A stretch of DNA of 48,719 nt from Candidatus Poseidoniaceae archaeon (GTDB lineage Archaea > Thermoplasmatota > Poseidoniia > Poseidoniales > Poseidoniaceae): NCBI GenBank assembly GCA_030747785.1, contig JASLKC010000017.1, forward strand, positions 1-48,719, given 5' to 3'. Under the pieces are notes generated by a model that was not told the DNA's origin, searched no databases, and saw only the letters and a list, made by a program, of their open reading frames with translations. Positions 16,573 through 26,152 of this stretch are shown piece by piece. Every line of letters starts with the position of its first letter. The first letter of the stretch is position 1. A program made the translations under genes and the position numbers.

Positions 16573-19500
16573 ATGTCGAACAATAATGGCAACCAAAACG
16601 GCGTGCCGAATGGAATGCTCGGGTGGCTAATTGCCCCCCTTGCAGTTCTAGTCGCAATCGCCGCAAACCTGATTGGTGACTTCGGTCTCAATTTGGATCT
16701 CGATGGAATGACACCGTTCGTAGCAATTATCGTCGCTGCGATCCTAGGAACTGCACCACGCACAATTCGTGAGAAAGCAGACATCGCATTGCCAACACAG
16801 TACATCTCCCTCCTCGTGCTAATCGTTGCAATCGTCGCTTCAGAAGGTGCTGCAATGCTATCCGGGTCTAATCTGGTTGGCTTGTTATTCTTCATCACGA
16901 TGTTTGCAGGACACATTCTCGATACCCGTGGCCGACACGAGTGGAATACCGTGATGATTTTCACAATGGTAGGAATTCTGTTTGCACTTATCGCCGCAGG
17001 AGATTATGCCTCCACAGGCGCCACATACATCCTTGAAGGACAAGAAATCGAGCGAACTTCCGCTTGGCAGGAAGCAATCGGCTTCGTATTCTTCAACATG
17101 CTAACGCTCATGATTGTACTCGGTTTCCTAGCCGCAGTTCTAACCCGTGGAGTACTTACTCCTGAGAGTGAAGATGGATGGTTTGGATACATTTCTTCAT
17201 TTGATGGATACTACAACAAGAAGACATTGCCTTTGCAACTCGCACTCTTGGTGTGGGCGGCATCGCATGCTGCAGTGCTGTGGTACTTCTTCGGTTCTGG
17301 AGATTTGAATATTCTCGCAATCTATACCGATGAAGCTTATACAGGATATGTTGGTTATTGGCCAGCATTGTTAACCGGTGTATTTGCACTCATGGTTTCG
17401 TGGATGTGTGCTGAGCGTTGGTACACACGTGCAATGTTCCTTGCATCGATGTGGATACTTTACCTCGTCTCCTCGTTATACGAGCAAGGACATTGGGCAA
17501 ATGACAACTTCGAAGGTAGTTGGGCTGTATGGATATGGTTCGGAATCACCTTTGCAATTGGAGTGGTAATCTACTGGTTCAGTACTCATGATAGTTACGG
17601 CGGATGGATGATTCGCGAACTACACGAGCCAAGTGCGGCACGTGTATTCTGGTCCAATCACTGGGCAGGAATCATGACCTTCGCTGCCTTCTTGACTGCA
17701 CTTGCAATCAGGATTCAGTGGTATGCAGTTCCATCGATGAACTCCTATGGACTCGACTCCTGGGATATGACCGGTGGTTCTGACCCGTGGTACATGAAGC
17801 GAGTTGTTGACTACATCATTGCAGAAAATGCACATCTTGTTTTCGATGCTGATCGTAATTATCCAGTAGGAGGTATCAATCCGCGTCCACCACTCTTTAC
17901 TTGGTCGATTGCAATTCTTGGAATGATTATTGCCCCATTGGCTAACATCAGTACTGAAGAAGCGGTCTGGTGGTCCATCCTTGCACTTCCTGCAATCTAT
18001 GGCGCACTAACCATCTTCCCAATGGCTGCAATGGCACGTGATAACTTCGGCAAGGGTGCTGGAGTAATCGCTGCTTGGTTGATTGCATTCATGCCAACAC
18101 ATGTACAGAAGAGTACCTGGGGAATGGCAGATCACGATTCATTCGTAATGCTGTTCATGGTAGCTGCATTCATGTTCTATCTACGCGCAGTCAAACTGGG
18201 CGGAGATGAGCGCTTGGTACGTAATGTCAATGCAAGCATATCTTCGATGCTCAACGCTATGGGCGCTGTTCTAAGGCAGCGTCGTGCGGCTTCTGCTAAC
18301 GCAATTGCTGCAGGTGTTTGTTTCGCAATCGTCGCATTGGGATGGAAGGGATTCGTTTACGGTCCAGCAATTCTATTCCTTGCATACTCTGTACAAGTTG
18401 CAATGAATATGTTCCGTCGTCGTGACAGTACAATTCTTTCAACTTTGAATATTCTAATGCTTGGAACAATTTTCCTGATGGTCATACCATTCTATGGTCA
18501 CCCACAGTTGGATTTGATTCTAAACGCAACCGGATTGCAACCATTGGTATTCATCGGTGGTTTCACAGTAGCCATCACTTGGATTACTACTGGATTCCGT
18601 GACAAACCATGGCTACTTGTGTTAGGTTCTCTCTTCTTTGGACTGGGTGCATTCCTTGGATTGCTCTATGTCTTACAGACGATGGATATCTCGAATGCTT
18701 GGAATGTTCTAACCACTGGAAGCGGTTATTTCAGCAAGGACAAGATCTTCGGTACAATTGCTGAAGCAAGTGCTCCAAGCCGTGGTCAACTATTCGCAAG
18801 TTATGGACCAATAGTGTTCGTACTCGCTATTGTCATGGGAGTTCTAGCTCTATGGGACGGATTCGTAAAGAAAAATTCACCACGCCTAGTTCTTGGAATG
18901 TGGGTTCTCATTGCTTCTTACATGGCATGGTCAGCCGGCAGATTCCTGTTCAACGCTGCACCAGCAATGACCATCATGGGTTCATGGGGAATCGTTGCAC
19001 TTTGGGGCGCCAGCGGTGCTGGAAAAATGTCCAAGGAATGGAGGCGAATGGGAATTCGCACTCCTGGAGAGAGAATAACAAATGCACGTCGCGCAGTTTG
19101 GCGAACTCCTCAATTCAGTGCTATTGGGCTTATCCTAGTTCTATTGGTGAGCCAGCATGCTACCTACGGTCTCGATGCTGCAATACCAGGCAGTTCTCGA
19201 CACGAAGGAGACATGGATGAGACTCTGTACAATGTTATTCCAGATATCATGCGCTGGAACGACATGGGATTCTCATTGCTTGATGACTCCGAATACGATC
19301 AGGACACAGGTCGCTGGTATCTCGGTAGTTTCGGTTCTGGTTTCAATGACCAAGGATGGAATTTAGCCTATAGTTGGCTTGATGAACAGGACCAAGAGAT
19401 GGCTTACTCCGACCGTCCAGCATTCGTAAGTTGGTGGGATTATGGTTTCCAAGCACTTGAAACCGGTTCACACCCTTCAGTTTCTGATAACTTCCAGTCA

Positions 19501-22500
19501 GGTATTCCAGCTAGTGGTAATATGCTACTAGCCCGAAGTCAGGATGACCTTGTCGCAATGTTCGTATGGAGATTGTCCGAGGGTGACCTAAAATACACTG
19601 GAACAGGCGACCATACAGGTTCCTTTGAATCAACTCTCGGAAGTCATCTGACCGAAGCAGAGTACAACGAATTCATTGAAATCCAGACAAATCTTGATTC
19701 GAAAATGGTAGAGGCACGGTCCTTTGAGGTCATACAGACCAATCAGGAAGTGACTATGGCAGAGGGAACAGAATTGTCCCAAGGTTTGCTATTAGATGGT
19801 GATACGGTTTGGAAGATTTACGATTCTGGCGACCTTGTTCCGTGTGAACCTAGTGAGGAATCACCTGATGATTGTCAAGGAGAAGCATTTACTGATTTCA
19901 GTGATGCTAACACCACTTTCAACAGTCGAATTCGTTCTACAAAGGACACACAGTTTGATACAACACACTACATCTTTGGGGACTACTGGTACACCAGTGA
20001 CCTAATCGAGGAATTCGATTCGGTTAGTACAGGTCTTCACCGCAAGAATTCCGGAATCGCTCTAGTCACTCAATTTTTGCTTGGAGCATTAGATAGTAGC
20101 GAACTAAACGACCTTTATGCAGACTTAATGGATAACGCTGTGTATACGGTTCAGAATTACGAGGGCTCACCCGGTGAGACAATTACCCGTGACCACGAAA
20201 TTCGCTACTTTGCTATTGACAACCGCCTCTATCCAAGAGCAGGTCGTTACAGTAGTGATTACACTGGTGGAAACCCGTCAGGAATTTTCGCTGCTCCGAC
20301 AATCCTTTCTGGACAGGATTTCAACACTTTCATGATTGAAACCTATGAGACTCGTCGTGGTGAATTCAATGATGAGATGTCGCGTGAGGAGTTCGAGACT
20401 GAGATGCAAAAAGATGCAATAAATCAGGCATCTGGTGCTCAGATTGATCCACTACAATTGGTTGATATTCGTATTGATCACACGGATGCCTTCTTTGAAA
20501 CAATGCTCGCGAGAGCATATGTTGGATATGGTGCATCGGATCTTGGTTTCTCAACTACCGAGCAGCCAGGCCAGCACTTTGGACAATCGGGTACACCTGA
20601 TTCAATGATGGCAAATGCTCTTCCATTACCAGGTGCAATGATGAATCACTTCGTTATCGCAAATTGGTATGATGCAAATGATGCTAACACGACAATTAGT
20701 CAAGCAAATACTCTCGTAAAGATTCTGAAGTACTACCCTGGTGCAGAAATCGGTGGTTCGGTTACTATGTCTGATGATGGACAACCTCTAGGTGATGTGC
20801 GAATCCTAATCGAGCGTGATGCATTCTCTGGCGAGGATGACACTGACCTTGACCCTGATACCTATTGGATTCCAATTGGTTATACCGATGCGGATGAGAA
20901 TGGTGAGTGGTCCTATACAGTTCCAGCAGGACGTATTCGAGTTTCTGCATATGCAGGAGAATTTGATGATACTGCGGCAAAGGATATCTTCCGTACCGGC
21001 GAGTACACTGAAACCCTTGCTGATTTCCTCACAGATGGAAATGAGGAACGTGATACAAACCTAATCACATCTTTGCTAGGAAAGGTTGCAAACATGACCT
21101 GGATTGGTGAGTCGACAAACAATATCAGTGGATCAGTTGCAAACCGCGATAGCACCTTCACCGGTTCTTACGATATTGAAATCGATAGTAGCGGTGTATC
21201 TGGTACAGTATTGTGGATGGGACATGAGTCCTTTAACGACTTACCACTCGACAATACTACCTTCATTCTCAGAAATATTTGGGCAATGACAGATAACTAC
21301 ACTTTGGAAACCACATCTGGTTCATTCAGTTCTGAAACTAGCCGAATTATGCAAGGTACCGGCGAGGTAACCTTCGATGGCGATGGACGATTTGAGTCAG
21401 AGGGCATGGCAATCGTGCGCGATTTCACTGGAACCTTTGCTCGTGATATTGCAGATGAACGTTCGTACACATCCAATGGTTCGTGGACCGGTGCTGGAAA
21501 CATTGTAGCAACTTGGATTAACATGACCGCAGCTGATTGTTTGGTTGAGGATAACGAGACAGTTCTTCCAAGTTATGTTGATGAAGATAACAATACAATC
21601 TATGACCAGATTTGTCTTACTGATGAGGATAACACCTACTTCTTTGCTGGAACGATATCTGCCAATGGTAGAATGACTGCTGATGGAACAGTGTCTCTAA
21701 TCAAGGATCTTGATAATGAGACCTTTGAAGGAGCAGGGATCTTTTTGGGAGAGGGTACTGCAAATGGAACTGGACTATTCATTGGCGCTGGAGATTTCTC
21801 TGGTGACATGGTCAAGCCTGGTTCATTCTTCATGACTGGATTGATACCCGGTACCTACAACATGATTGCAGTTCTTGAAAATGGCAAGGAAGTATTACTA
21901 CCTGATCCTTTGGAAGTTGATGTTAAGCCAACATTTGACCTACAAATGACCTTACCAGGTAGCATATTCGAGGACACACTGTACGACGGTATGGGAGAGA
22001 TATTGAATGATACTGTTATCGAATTAATCGATATGGGACTTGGAGAAGAGAGTTTAATCACAATCATCACTGATGAGAATGGTTCATTCTCACACGGTCC
22101 TCTTGCAAAGGGAGATTACATGTGGCGTGTTGATATTGACCAAGATGGTTGGTATGAGCGTGAAGTTCCACTAATTGTTGGTGATGAGTCGACCAATCTG
22201 ACCCTAGAGGTCTCAATCCCGACTAAGAGGGATTTGACTATCCAATTAGAGGCAGTCGACCCACTTGACCCACTAAATCCACTAATCGATGTGGCAAATA
22301 GAACCTTGATGTTCACAAATGTCCTATCGACTGATGCCAGTCCATATGTGACTAATGCAACCTCGGATGAAAATGGTCAAGTATACATTGAAATCGATAG
22401 AGGAGAGTGGATTGTTTCCGATGAATCCGATGAACAATATGTATTGTGGGATGAAATCGAAGTAACCACTGAAGACCAAAACCTCACCATGAGTTATGCT

Positions 22501-25500
22501 GAGAGCGTGTGGGTGAACGGCACAGTATATGCAGTTCCAGAAAATATTCTCGAATCTGTTGGCGGTGTGGAAAACATGACTCAAGAAATGCTTAGCAACC
22601 ACGTTGCAAGCAATATCCTCACTGTTGAGGCTAGGTCTGGTTCTATTATGATGAGCGACACAACTGACATGAATGGAACATATTCACTACGCCTACCAGG
22701 CAGTAGGGTTTTCCATATTACAGCTGATGCTTACATCAATAGTGAATCCTACAATGGTGGTCATCTTTTGCTTGATGCAAATAATGGTGTTCCAGCAATC
22801 TTCCTACGTGAAACAACAGTTGTACGTGGTTCGGTCTGGCTCGATAACGCTGGAGAGAATGGTACTTCGTGGGGCGAAGGAGTTCCAGGTTCAGAAGATG
22901 CTGAAGTTATAGCCACAAATTCTGAAGGACTGGAGTGGAGAGTCGAGCTTTCTGTGATTGGCGATTTCACAATTTCCTTACAACAGGATGAATGGACTTT
23001 CACTATCTCAAATGAGGATATGAATGTAGCACCATTAACAATTGAAATATTTGAGGAAACTCCCATACCACTTGAATTAATTGCAGACCCTAACCCTGTG
23101 AACCTTACATTCCATGTATTCATGGATACTAGCGATGATAGAGTTTGGGAGAATGGAACACATGTTCAGTTGGAATTCAGTTTGGTGCCAATAAGTACTT
23201 TCGGTACGCAGTACAATGTTACGGCATCTGATTATAATACTCAAACCGGTGAACTGAATATCACTCTCGAGGTTGGTGAATACAGTATTGTATTGCCACA
23301 AATGAATCCTCGTGATGAGAATGCAACTGATTATTTCCTTAATGGAGACTACCCACTCGGCTTAGATCTTGGATTAGCAGGCCCTGGTGACCCAGTTGAA
23401 ATCATTCTTGATGCGGCTTGGTTGACTACTGGAACTGTACTAGAGGATGATGGAATAACTCCAATGGACAACTCTAGCTTCTGGCTACGTAGTGCCGATG
23501 GCGAAGAATTCCACATGGTAACAACCGATGAAAACGGAACATTTGCAGATTACTTACCGCAAGGAGAGTGGGTTGTTGAAGTTGCACCGTATGACTCGAG
23601 TAGTAGCCTCAATGTTACAGAGATTTATCGTGGCATGATTACACTTGATGAGAATTCATCTATTCGTACTGATATCGAATTAAGGACAAGACCTGCATTG
23701 GTACTCGATATGCAATTGCAGGAGGCTTTGACTGGTGTCAATATCACTGCTACGCGAATTACTGCAGTTAGTCAAGATGGTCTGGGCAATGTCAGCCTAG
23801 GGCCTTCGGATAATTTCGGTATGATTTCTGAAGTTCTAATGCCAGGTGCATGGACACTGTCGCTTGACCTATCAAACAGTATTGAACAGTGGTCGCTCGC
23901 AGAGGGCGTGTACAACTTTGATGCAAGCACTGCAGTCAATGGCACTTGGGATCTTGGCATTGTCGATGTTGAGAAGTTAGTGAGCATTGGTGGAAAGGTC
24001 TTCTGGGACCTCGATGCCGATGATATTGCAGATTCAAGTGAAGGAATTTCAGATGTAAATGTCACTATTGTCGGAGGCTCGATTAATGAGACTCTGGTTA
24101 CAGATGAAAATGGTGTTTGGACATTATTTGCCCCAATCCGTACCAATTACACAATTGATGTGTACAAGAATGGATTCGCAGCAGCATCTTACATGGAAGG
24201 AAATGAAACGATGTATGTCGTGAATGATACACACGAAAGCCGCGATATTGAATTGGTTGCTGGAGTGGTATCGGTTTCTGGAACTGTTACAGATATCGCA
24301 CCTCAAGGACGACTTGAGAATGCAAGCGTAACTCTCTATCCAATTATTGGAATTGAAAGAGATAGCGTAGTTGCACAAACCTCATTCGATAATGGAACTC
24401 TTACTTGGACAGCTTCGGCTGCTCCAGGTGATTGGATAGTAGTTGTCTCTGGAACTGACGTCACCGACAATGGTGGAGGAGTTGCAGTTGGACTACTTCA
24501 GGCATCTGTTCAAGATGGAGCAACCCTTGAACTTGTGATGAAAATGGGCGGACGAGTGATTATTGATTCAAGTTGGTCGTCTTTCGATAATAGTGCTGAA
24601 TACAATGCTGGAGATCTAGATGAGACCGTACATGTTGAAATTGATCTTGGAGATGGTATTGAGTGGAATGCCGATTTCGATGAGAATGGAGAATTAGACA
24701 TAGTCCTACCAACAGGTGCTGTTCAACTATTTTCAGAGTTCAGCAATTATCAACATGAAATGGAATTGGAGATGAAATACAATGCTGCTCGCAACATCGA
24801 CAACCAAGTCGGTCCTGATTCTAAGACTCTAGAATTCACTCGCAGAACTAATTCCGATATGGAAATTGGACTTGCGAGCATTGACTCCGGTGCAACACTA
24901 GGAGAAGGAGAACTAGACCTAAACTCAATAACAACCGAGGAAAATGGCTATGAGCAAATCGAAGTCACTCTTTCAATGGCTTATGGAGGAACTGAGGTCA
25001 CAGATGTCTTCACCATCTCTGGTGGAGTATCTGGTACACAAGACCAGGACCTATGGGTAGTAGAATTCTACAACTCCTCTAGTGAGGAATGGGTTAGCAC
25101 AATCGATGTGAGCATGGGTATTGGAACTAATAATTCCGATGAAGCAAATATTCTGAATGAGTCAGTATTGGCTAGATTCACTTTACCGCTACAGAATGAA
25201 TCCAACAGTTATGATGAGGGGCACAACCTCAACATCCGAATGATTTCTGGTCAAGGTGGATTGTCCGAGATTGGCCTCACAGTATTTGTTGAACAACAGT
25301 ATGGACTCACAATGAGTGATTCACCTGATGCGATCGGTGTGGCTGATGGCGGTCAAACACTTGTCACAGTTGATTTGTTTAACGAAGGAAATGGCGATGA
25401 TAGCATCGTTGTCGTAGCAAGTCTAGACGAAGAGTGTACTGATTGGCAGGTTACTCCAGCGAATTCGACAATAACTATTGCATCTGGAAACGGTCGTGCA

Positions 25501-26061
25501 CAGTCTTTCACTGTGCATGCTCCAGTCAATTCTACAGTCTCAAGTTGTGATTTGGCAATTACCGCTGACTCCGAAGGTACCGTAGAACAGTTGTCAACCA
25601 GTACTGAAGTGAAGGTTGCAGTTGCAACCTTGAGTTTCGTACAAGGACAAGAGAAATCCGATATTGCAGCAAATGAAGCAGGTGTTATTTCCATTATGGT
25701 ACAAAACACTGGGTTCCTAACTGCCACTGATGTCATCGTGTACCTTGAGGGTCAACATGGAACTGATTATCCTGTAGAACAGGTGTCAATTGCTGTACCT
25801 GCAGAAGGTGTTGCTACCGCAGTATTCGATCATGATGGATTTGGTACTGGTACTCAGAGATTCAAGATTTACATGACCGTGATTGGAACCCCTGTGGATA
25901 GCACAGGAGATGACCATGAAGACACATTCGAGATTGAATTCTTCAGTATTGCAGATGATGAGAAGGGCGGCGGAGTTGGCTACGTTGTAGCAGTTCTCGG
26001 AGTTCTCGTACTCATTGGTGGATACAAGACTGCTCGTAAGGGCTCCAAGGCTCGCTTCTGA
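16573..26061 (+). CDS. aglB: Giant AglB/STT3-type oligosaccharyltransferase with N-terminal membrane extension and repeat-rich C-terminal region
   Basis: 3162 residues in one open frame, with GGGAG 6 nt before ATG. Residues 1-370 add about nine or ten membrane helices not found in ordinary AglB. The STT3 core then shows every catalytic motif: SDPWYM (first acidic motif, D404), MADHDS (D520-x-D522), GTIAE (TIxE, 728-731) and the acceptor-binding WWDYG (954-958). AglB moves a lipid-linked glycan to Asn in N-x-S/T of exported proteins. Soluble alpha/beta sequence continues to about 1385. From about 1390 to 2750 come carboxypeptidase-regulatory/CNA-B-like beta modules marked by TDENG-type turns (nt 20887, 22069, 22366, 22660, 23524, 24100, 24683). 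A CARDB-like segment lies at about 2920-3110 and a final helix (VGYVVAVLGVLVLIGGY) at about 3135-3151, before a basic tail. The extension holds many sequons, so it may be glycosylated itself. Typical AglB proteins have about 600-1000 residues. Enzyme assignment is firm; the role of the added parts is unknown. Confidence 0.93.
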   Translation: MSNNNGNQNGVPNGMLGWLIAPLAVLVAIAANLIGDFGLNLDLDGMTPFVAIIVAAILGTAPRTIREKADIALPTQYISLLVLIVAIVASEGAAMLSGSNLVGLLFFITMFAGHILDTRGRHEWNTVMIFTMVGILFALIAAGDYASTGATYILEGQEIERTSAWQEAIGFVFFNMLTLMIVLGFLAAVLTRGVLTPESEDGWFGYISSFDGYYNKKTLPLQLALLVWAASHAAVLWYFFGSGDLNILAIYTDEAYTGYVGYWPALLTGVFALMVSWMCAERWYTRAMFLASMWILYLVSSLYEQGHWANDNFEGSWAVWIWFGITFAIGVVIYWFSTHDSYGGWMIRELHEPSAARVFWSNHWAGIMTFAAFLTALAIRIQWYAVPSMNSYGLDSWDMTGGSDPWYMKRVVDYIIAENAHLVFDADRNYPVGGINPRPPLFTWSIAILGMIIAPLANISTEEAVWWSILALPAIYGALTIFPMAAMARDNFGKGAGVIAAWLIAFMPTHVQKSTWGMADHDSFVMLFMVAAFMFYLRAVKLGGDERLVRNVNASISSMLNAMGAVLRQRRAASANAIAAGVCFAIVALGWKGFVYGPAILFLAYSVQVAMNMFRRRDSTILSTLNILMLGTIFLMVIPFYGHPQLDLILNATGLQPLVFIGGFTVAITWITTGFRDKPWLLVLGSLFFGLGAFLGLLYVLQTMDISNAWNVLTTGSGYFSKDKIFGTIAEASAPSRGQLFASYGPIVFVLAIVMGVLALWDGFVKKNSPRLVLGMWVLIASYMAWSAGRFLFNAAPAMTIMGSWGIVALWGASGAGKMSKEWRRMGIRTPGERITNARRAVWRTPQFSAIGLILVLLVSQHATYGLDAAIPGSSRHEGDMDETLYNVIPDIMRWNDMGFSLLDDSEYDQDTGRWYLGSFGSGFNDQGWNLAYSWLDEQDQEMAYSDRPAFVSWWDYGFQALETGSHPSVSDNFQSGIPASGNMLLARSQDDLVAMFVWRLSEGDLKYTGTGDHTGSFESTLGSHLTEAEYNEFIEIQTNLDSKMVEARSFEVIQTNQEVTMAEGTELSQGLLLDGDTVWKIYDSGDLVPCEPSEESPDDCQGEAFTDFSDANTTFNSRIRSTKDTQFDTTHYIFGDYWYTSDLIEEFDSVSTGLHRKNSGIALVTQFLLGALDSSELNDLYADLMDNAVYTVQNYEGSPGETITRDHEIRYFAIDNRLYPRAGRYSSDYTGGNPSGIFAAPTILSGQDFNTFMIETYETRRGEFNDEMSREEFETEMQKDAINQASGAQIDPLQLVDIRIDHTDAFFETMLARAYVGYGASDLGFSTTEQPGQHFGQSGTPDSMMANALPLPGAMMNHFVIANWYDANDANTTISQANTLVKILKYYPGAEIGGSVTMSDDGQPLGDVRILIERDAFSGEDDTDLDPDTYWIPIGYTDADENGEWSYTVPAGRIRVSAYAGEFDDTAAKDIFRTGEYTETLADFLTDGNEERDTNLITSLLGKVANMTWIGESTNNISGSVANRDSTFTGSYDIEIDSSGVSGTVLWMGHESFNDLPLDNTTFILRNIWAMTDNYTLETTSGSFSSETSRIMQGTGEVTFDGDGRFESEGMAIVRDFTGTFARDIADERSYTSNGSWTGAGNIVATWINMTAADCLVEDNETVLPSYVDEDNNTIYDQICLTDEDNTYFFAGTISANGRMTADGTVSLIKDLDNETFEGAGIFLGEGTANGTGLFIGAGDFSGDMVKPGSFFMTGLIPGTYNMIAVLENGKEVLLPDPLEVDVKPTFDLQMTLPGSIFEDTLYDGMGEILNDTVIELIDMGLGEESLITIITDENGSFSHGPLAKGDYMWRVDIDQDGWYEREVPLIVGDESTNLTLEVSIPTKRDLTIQLEAVDPLDPLNPLIDVANRTLMFTNVLSTDASPYVTNATSDENGQVYIEIDRGEWIVSDESDEQYVLWDEIEVTTEDQNLTMSYAESVWVNGTVYAVPENILESVGGVENMTQEMLSNHVASNILTVEARSGSIMMSDTTDMNGTYSLRLPGSRVFHITADAYINSESYNGGHLLLDANNGVPAIFLRETTVVRGSVWLDNAGENGTSWGEGVPGSEDAEVIATNSEGLEWRVELSVIGDFTISLQQDEWTFTISNEDMNVAPLTIEIFEETPIPLELIADPNPVNLTFHVFMDTSDDRVWENGTHVQLEFSLVPISTFGTQYNVTASDYNTQTGELNITLEVGEYSIVLPQMNPRDENATDYFLNGDYPLGLDLGLAGPGDPVEIILDAAWLTTGTVLEDDGITPMDNSSFWLRSADGEEFHMVTTDENGTFADYLPQGEWVVEVAPYDSSSSLNVTEIYRGMITLDENSSIRTDIELRTRPALVLDMQLQEALTGVNITATRITAVSQDGLGNVSLGPSDNFGMISEVLMPGAWTLSLDLSNSIEQWSLAEGVYNFDASTAVNGTWDLGIVDVEKLVSIGGKVFWDLDADDIADSSEGISDVNVTIVGGSINETLVTDENGVWTLFAPIRTNYTIDVYKNGFAAASYMEGNETMYVVNDTHESRDIELVAGVVSVSGTVTDIAPQGRLENASVTLYPIIGIERDSVVAQTSFDNGTLTWTASAAPGDWIVVVSGTDVTDNGGGVAVGLLQASVQDGATLELVMKMGGRVIIDSSWSSFDNSAEYNAGDLDETVHVEIDLGDGIEWNADFDENGELDIVLPTGAVQLFSEFSNYQHEMELEMKYNAARNIDNQVGPDSKTLEFTRRTNSDMEIGLASIDSGATLGEGELDLNSITTEENGYEQIEVTLSMAYGGTEVTDVFTISGGVSGTQDQDLWVVEFYNSSSEEWVSTIDVSMGIGTNNSDEANILNESVLARFTLPLQNESNSYDEGHNLNIRMISGQGGLSEIGLTVFVEQQYGLTMSDSPDAIGVADGGQTLVTVDLFNEGNGDDSIVVVASLDEECTDWQVTPANSTITIASGNGRAQSFTVHAPVNSTVSSCDLAITADSEGTVEQLSTSTEVKVAVATLSFVQGQEKSDIAANEAGVISIMVQNTGFLTATDVIVYLEGQHGTDYPVEQVSIAVPAEGVATAVFDHDGFGTGTQRFKIYMTVIGTPVDSTGDDHEDTFEIEFFSIADDEKGGGVGYVVAVLGVLVLIGGYKTARKGSKARF
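20740..24760 (+). repeat. Carboxypeptidase-regulatory-like beta-sandwich repeats inside the AglB fusion
   Basis: At least seven diverged modules share the order (V/I).G.V, a hydrophobic strand, (T/S)DxNG or DENG followed by an aromatic or hydrophobic residue, then P.G.(W/Y).(V/I). Examples are TDADENGEWSYTVPAG, TDENGTFADYLPQGEW and TDENGVWTLFAP. This pattern is typical of CarboxypepD_reg/CNA-B stalk domains. Copies are diverged at DNA level. Confidence 0.65.
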
Positions 26062-26080
26062 AGCGAACTGGAATTTGGAT

Positions 26081-26096
26081 TGATGCTTTAGCATCA
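26081..26096. terminator. Intergenic hairpin, 6-bp stem with TTTA loop
   Basis: TGATGC, loop TTTA, GCATCA, 19 bp after the aglB stop codon. The stem is the same sequence as the central part of the hairpin at 4680-4697, 21 kb away. Confidence 0.45.
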
Positions 26097-26152
26097 CGGT
26101 ATGGTCAGCGTAGAGCATACATGTTCAAGCGCATCCAGCATGACCCACTACT

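Noticed and set aside
16413-16964. 183-codon minus-strand frame overlapping the start of aglB
   Set aside because: It covers the aglB leader and the first helices in antisense and has no family features; the plus-strand frame has a strong ribosome binding site.
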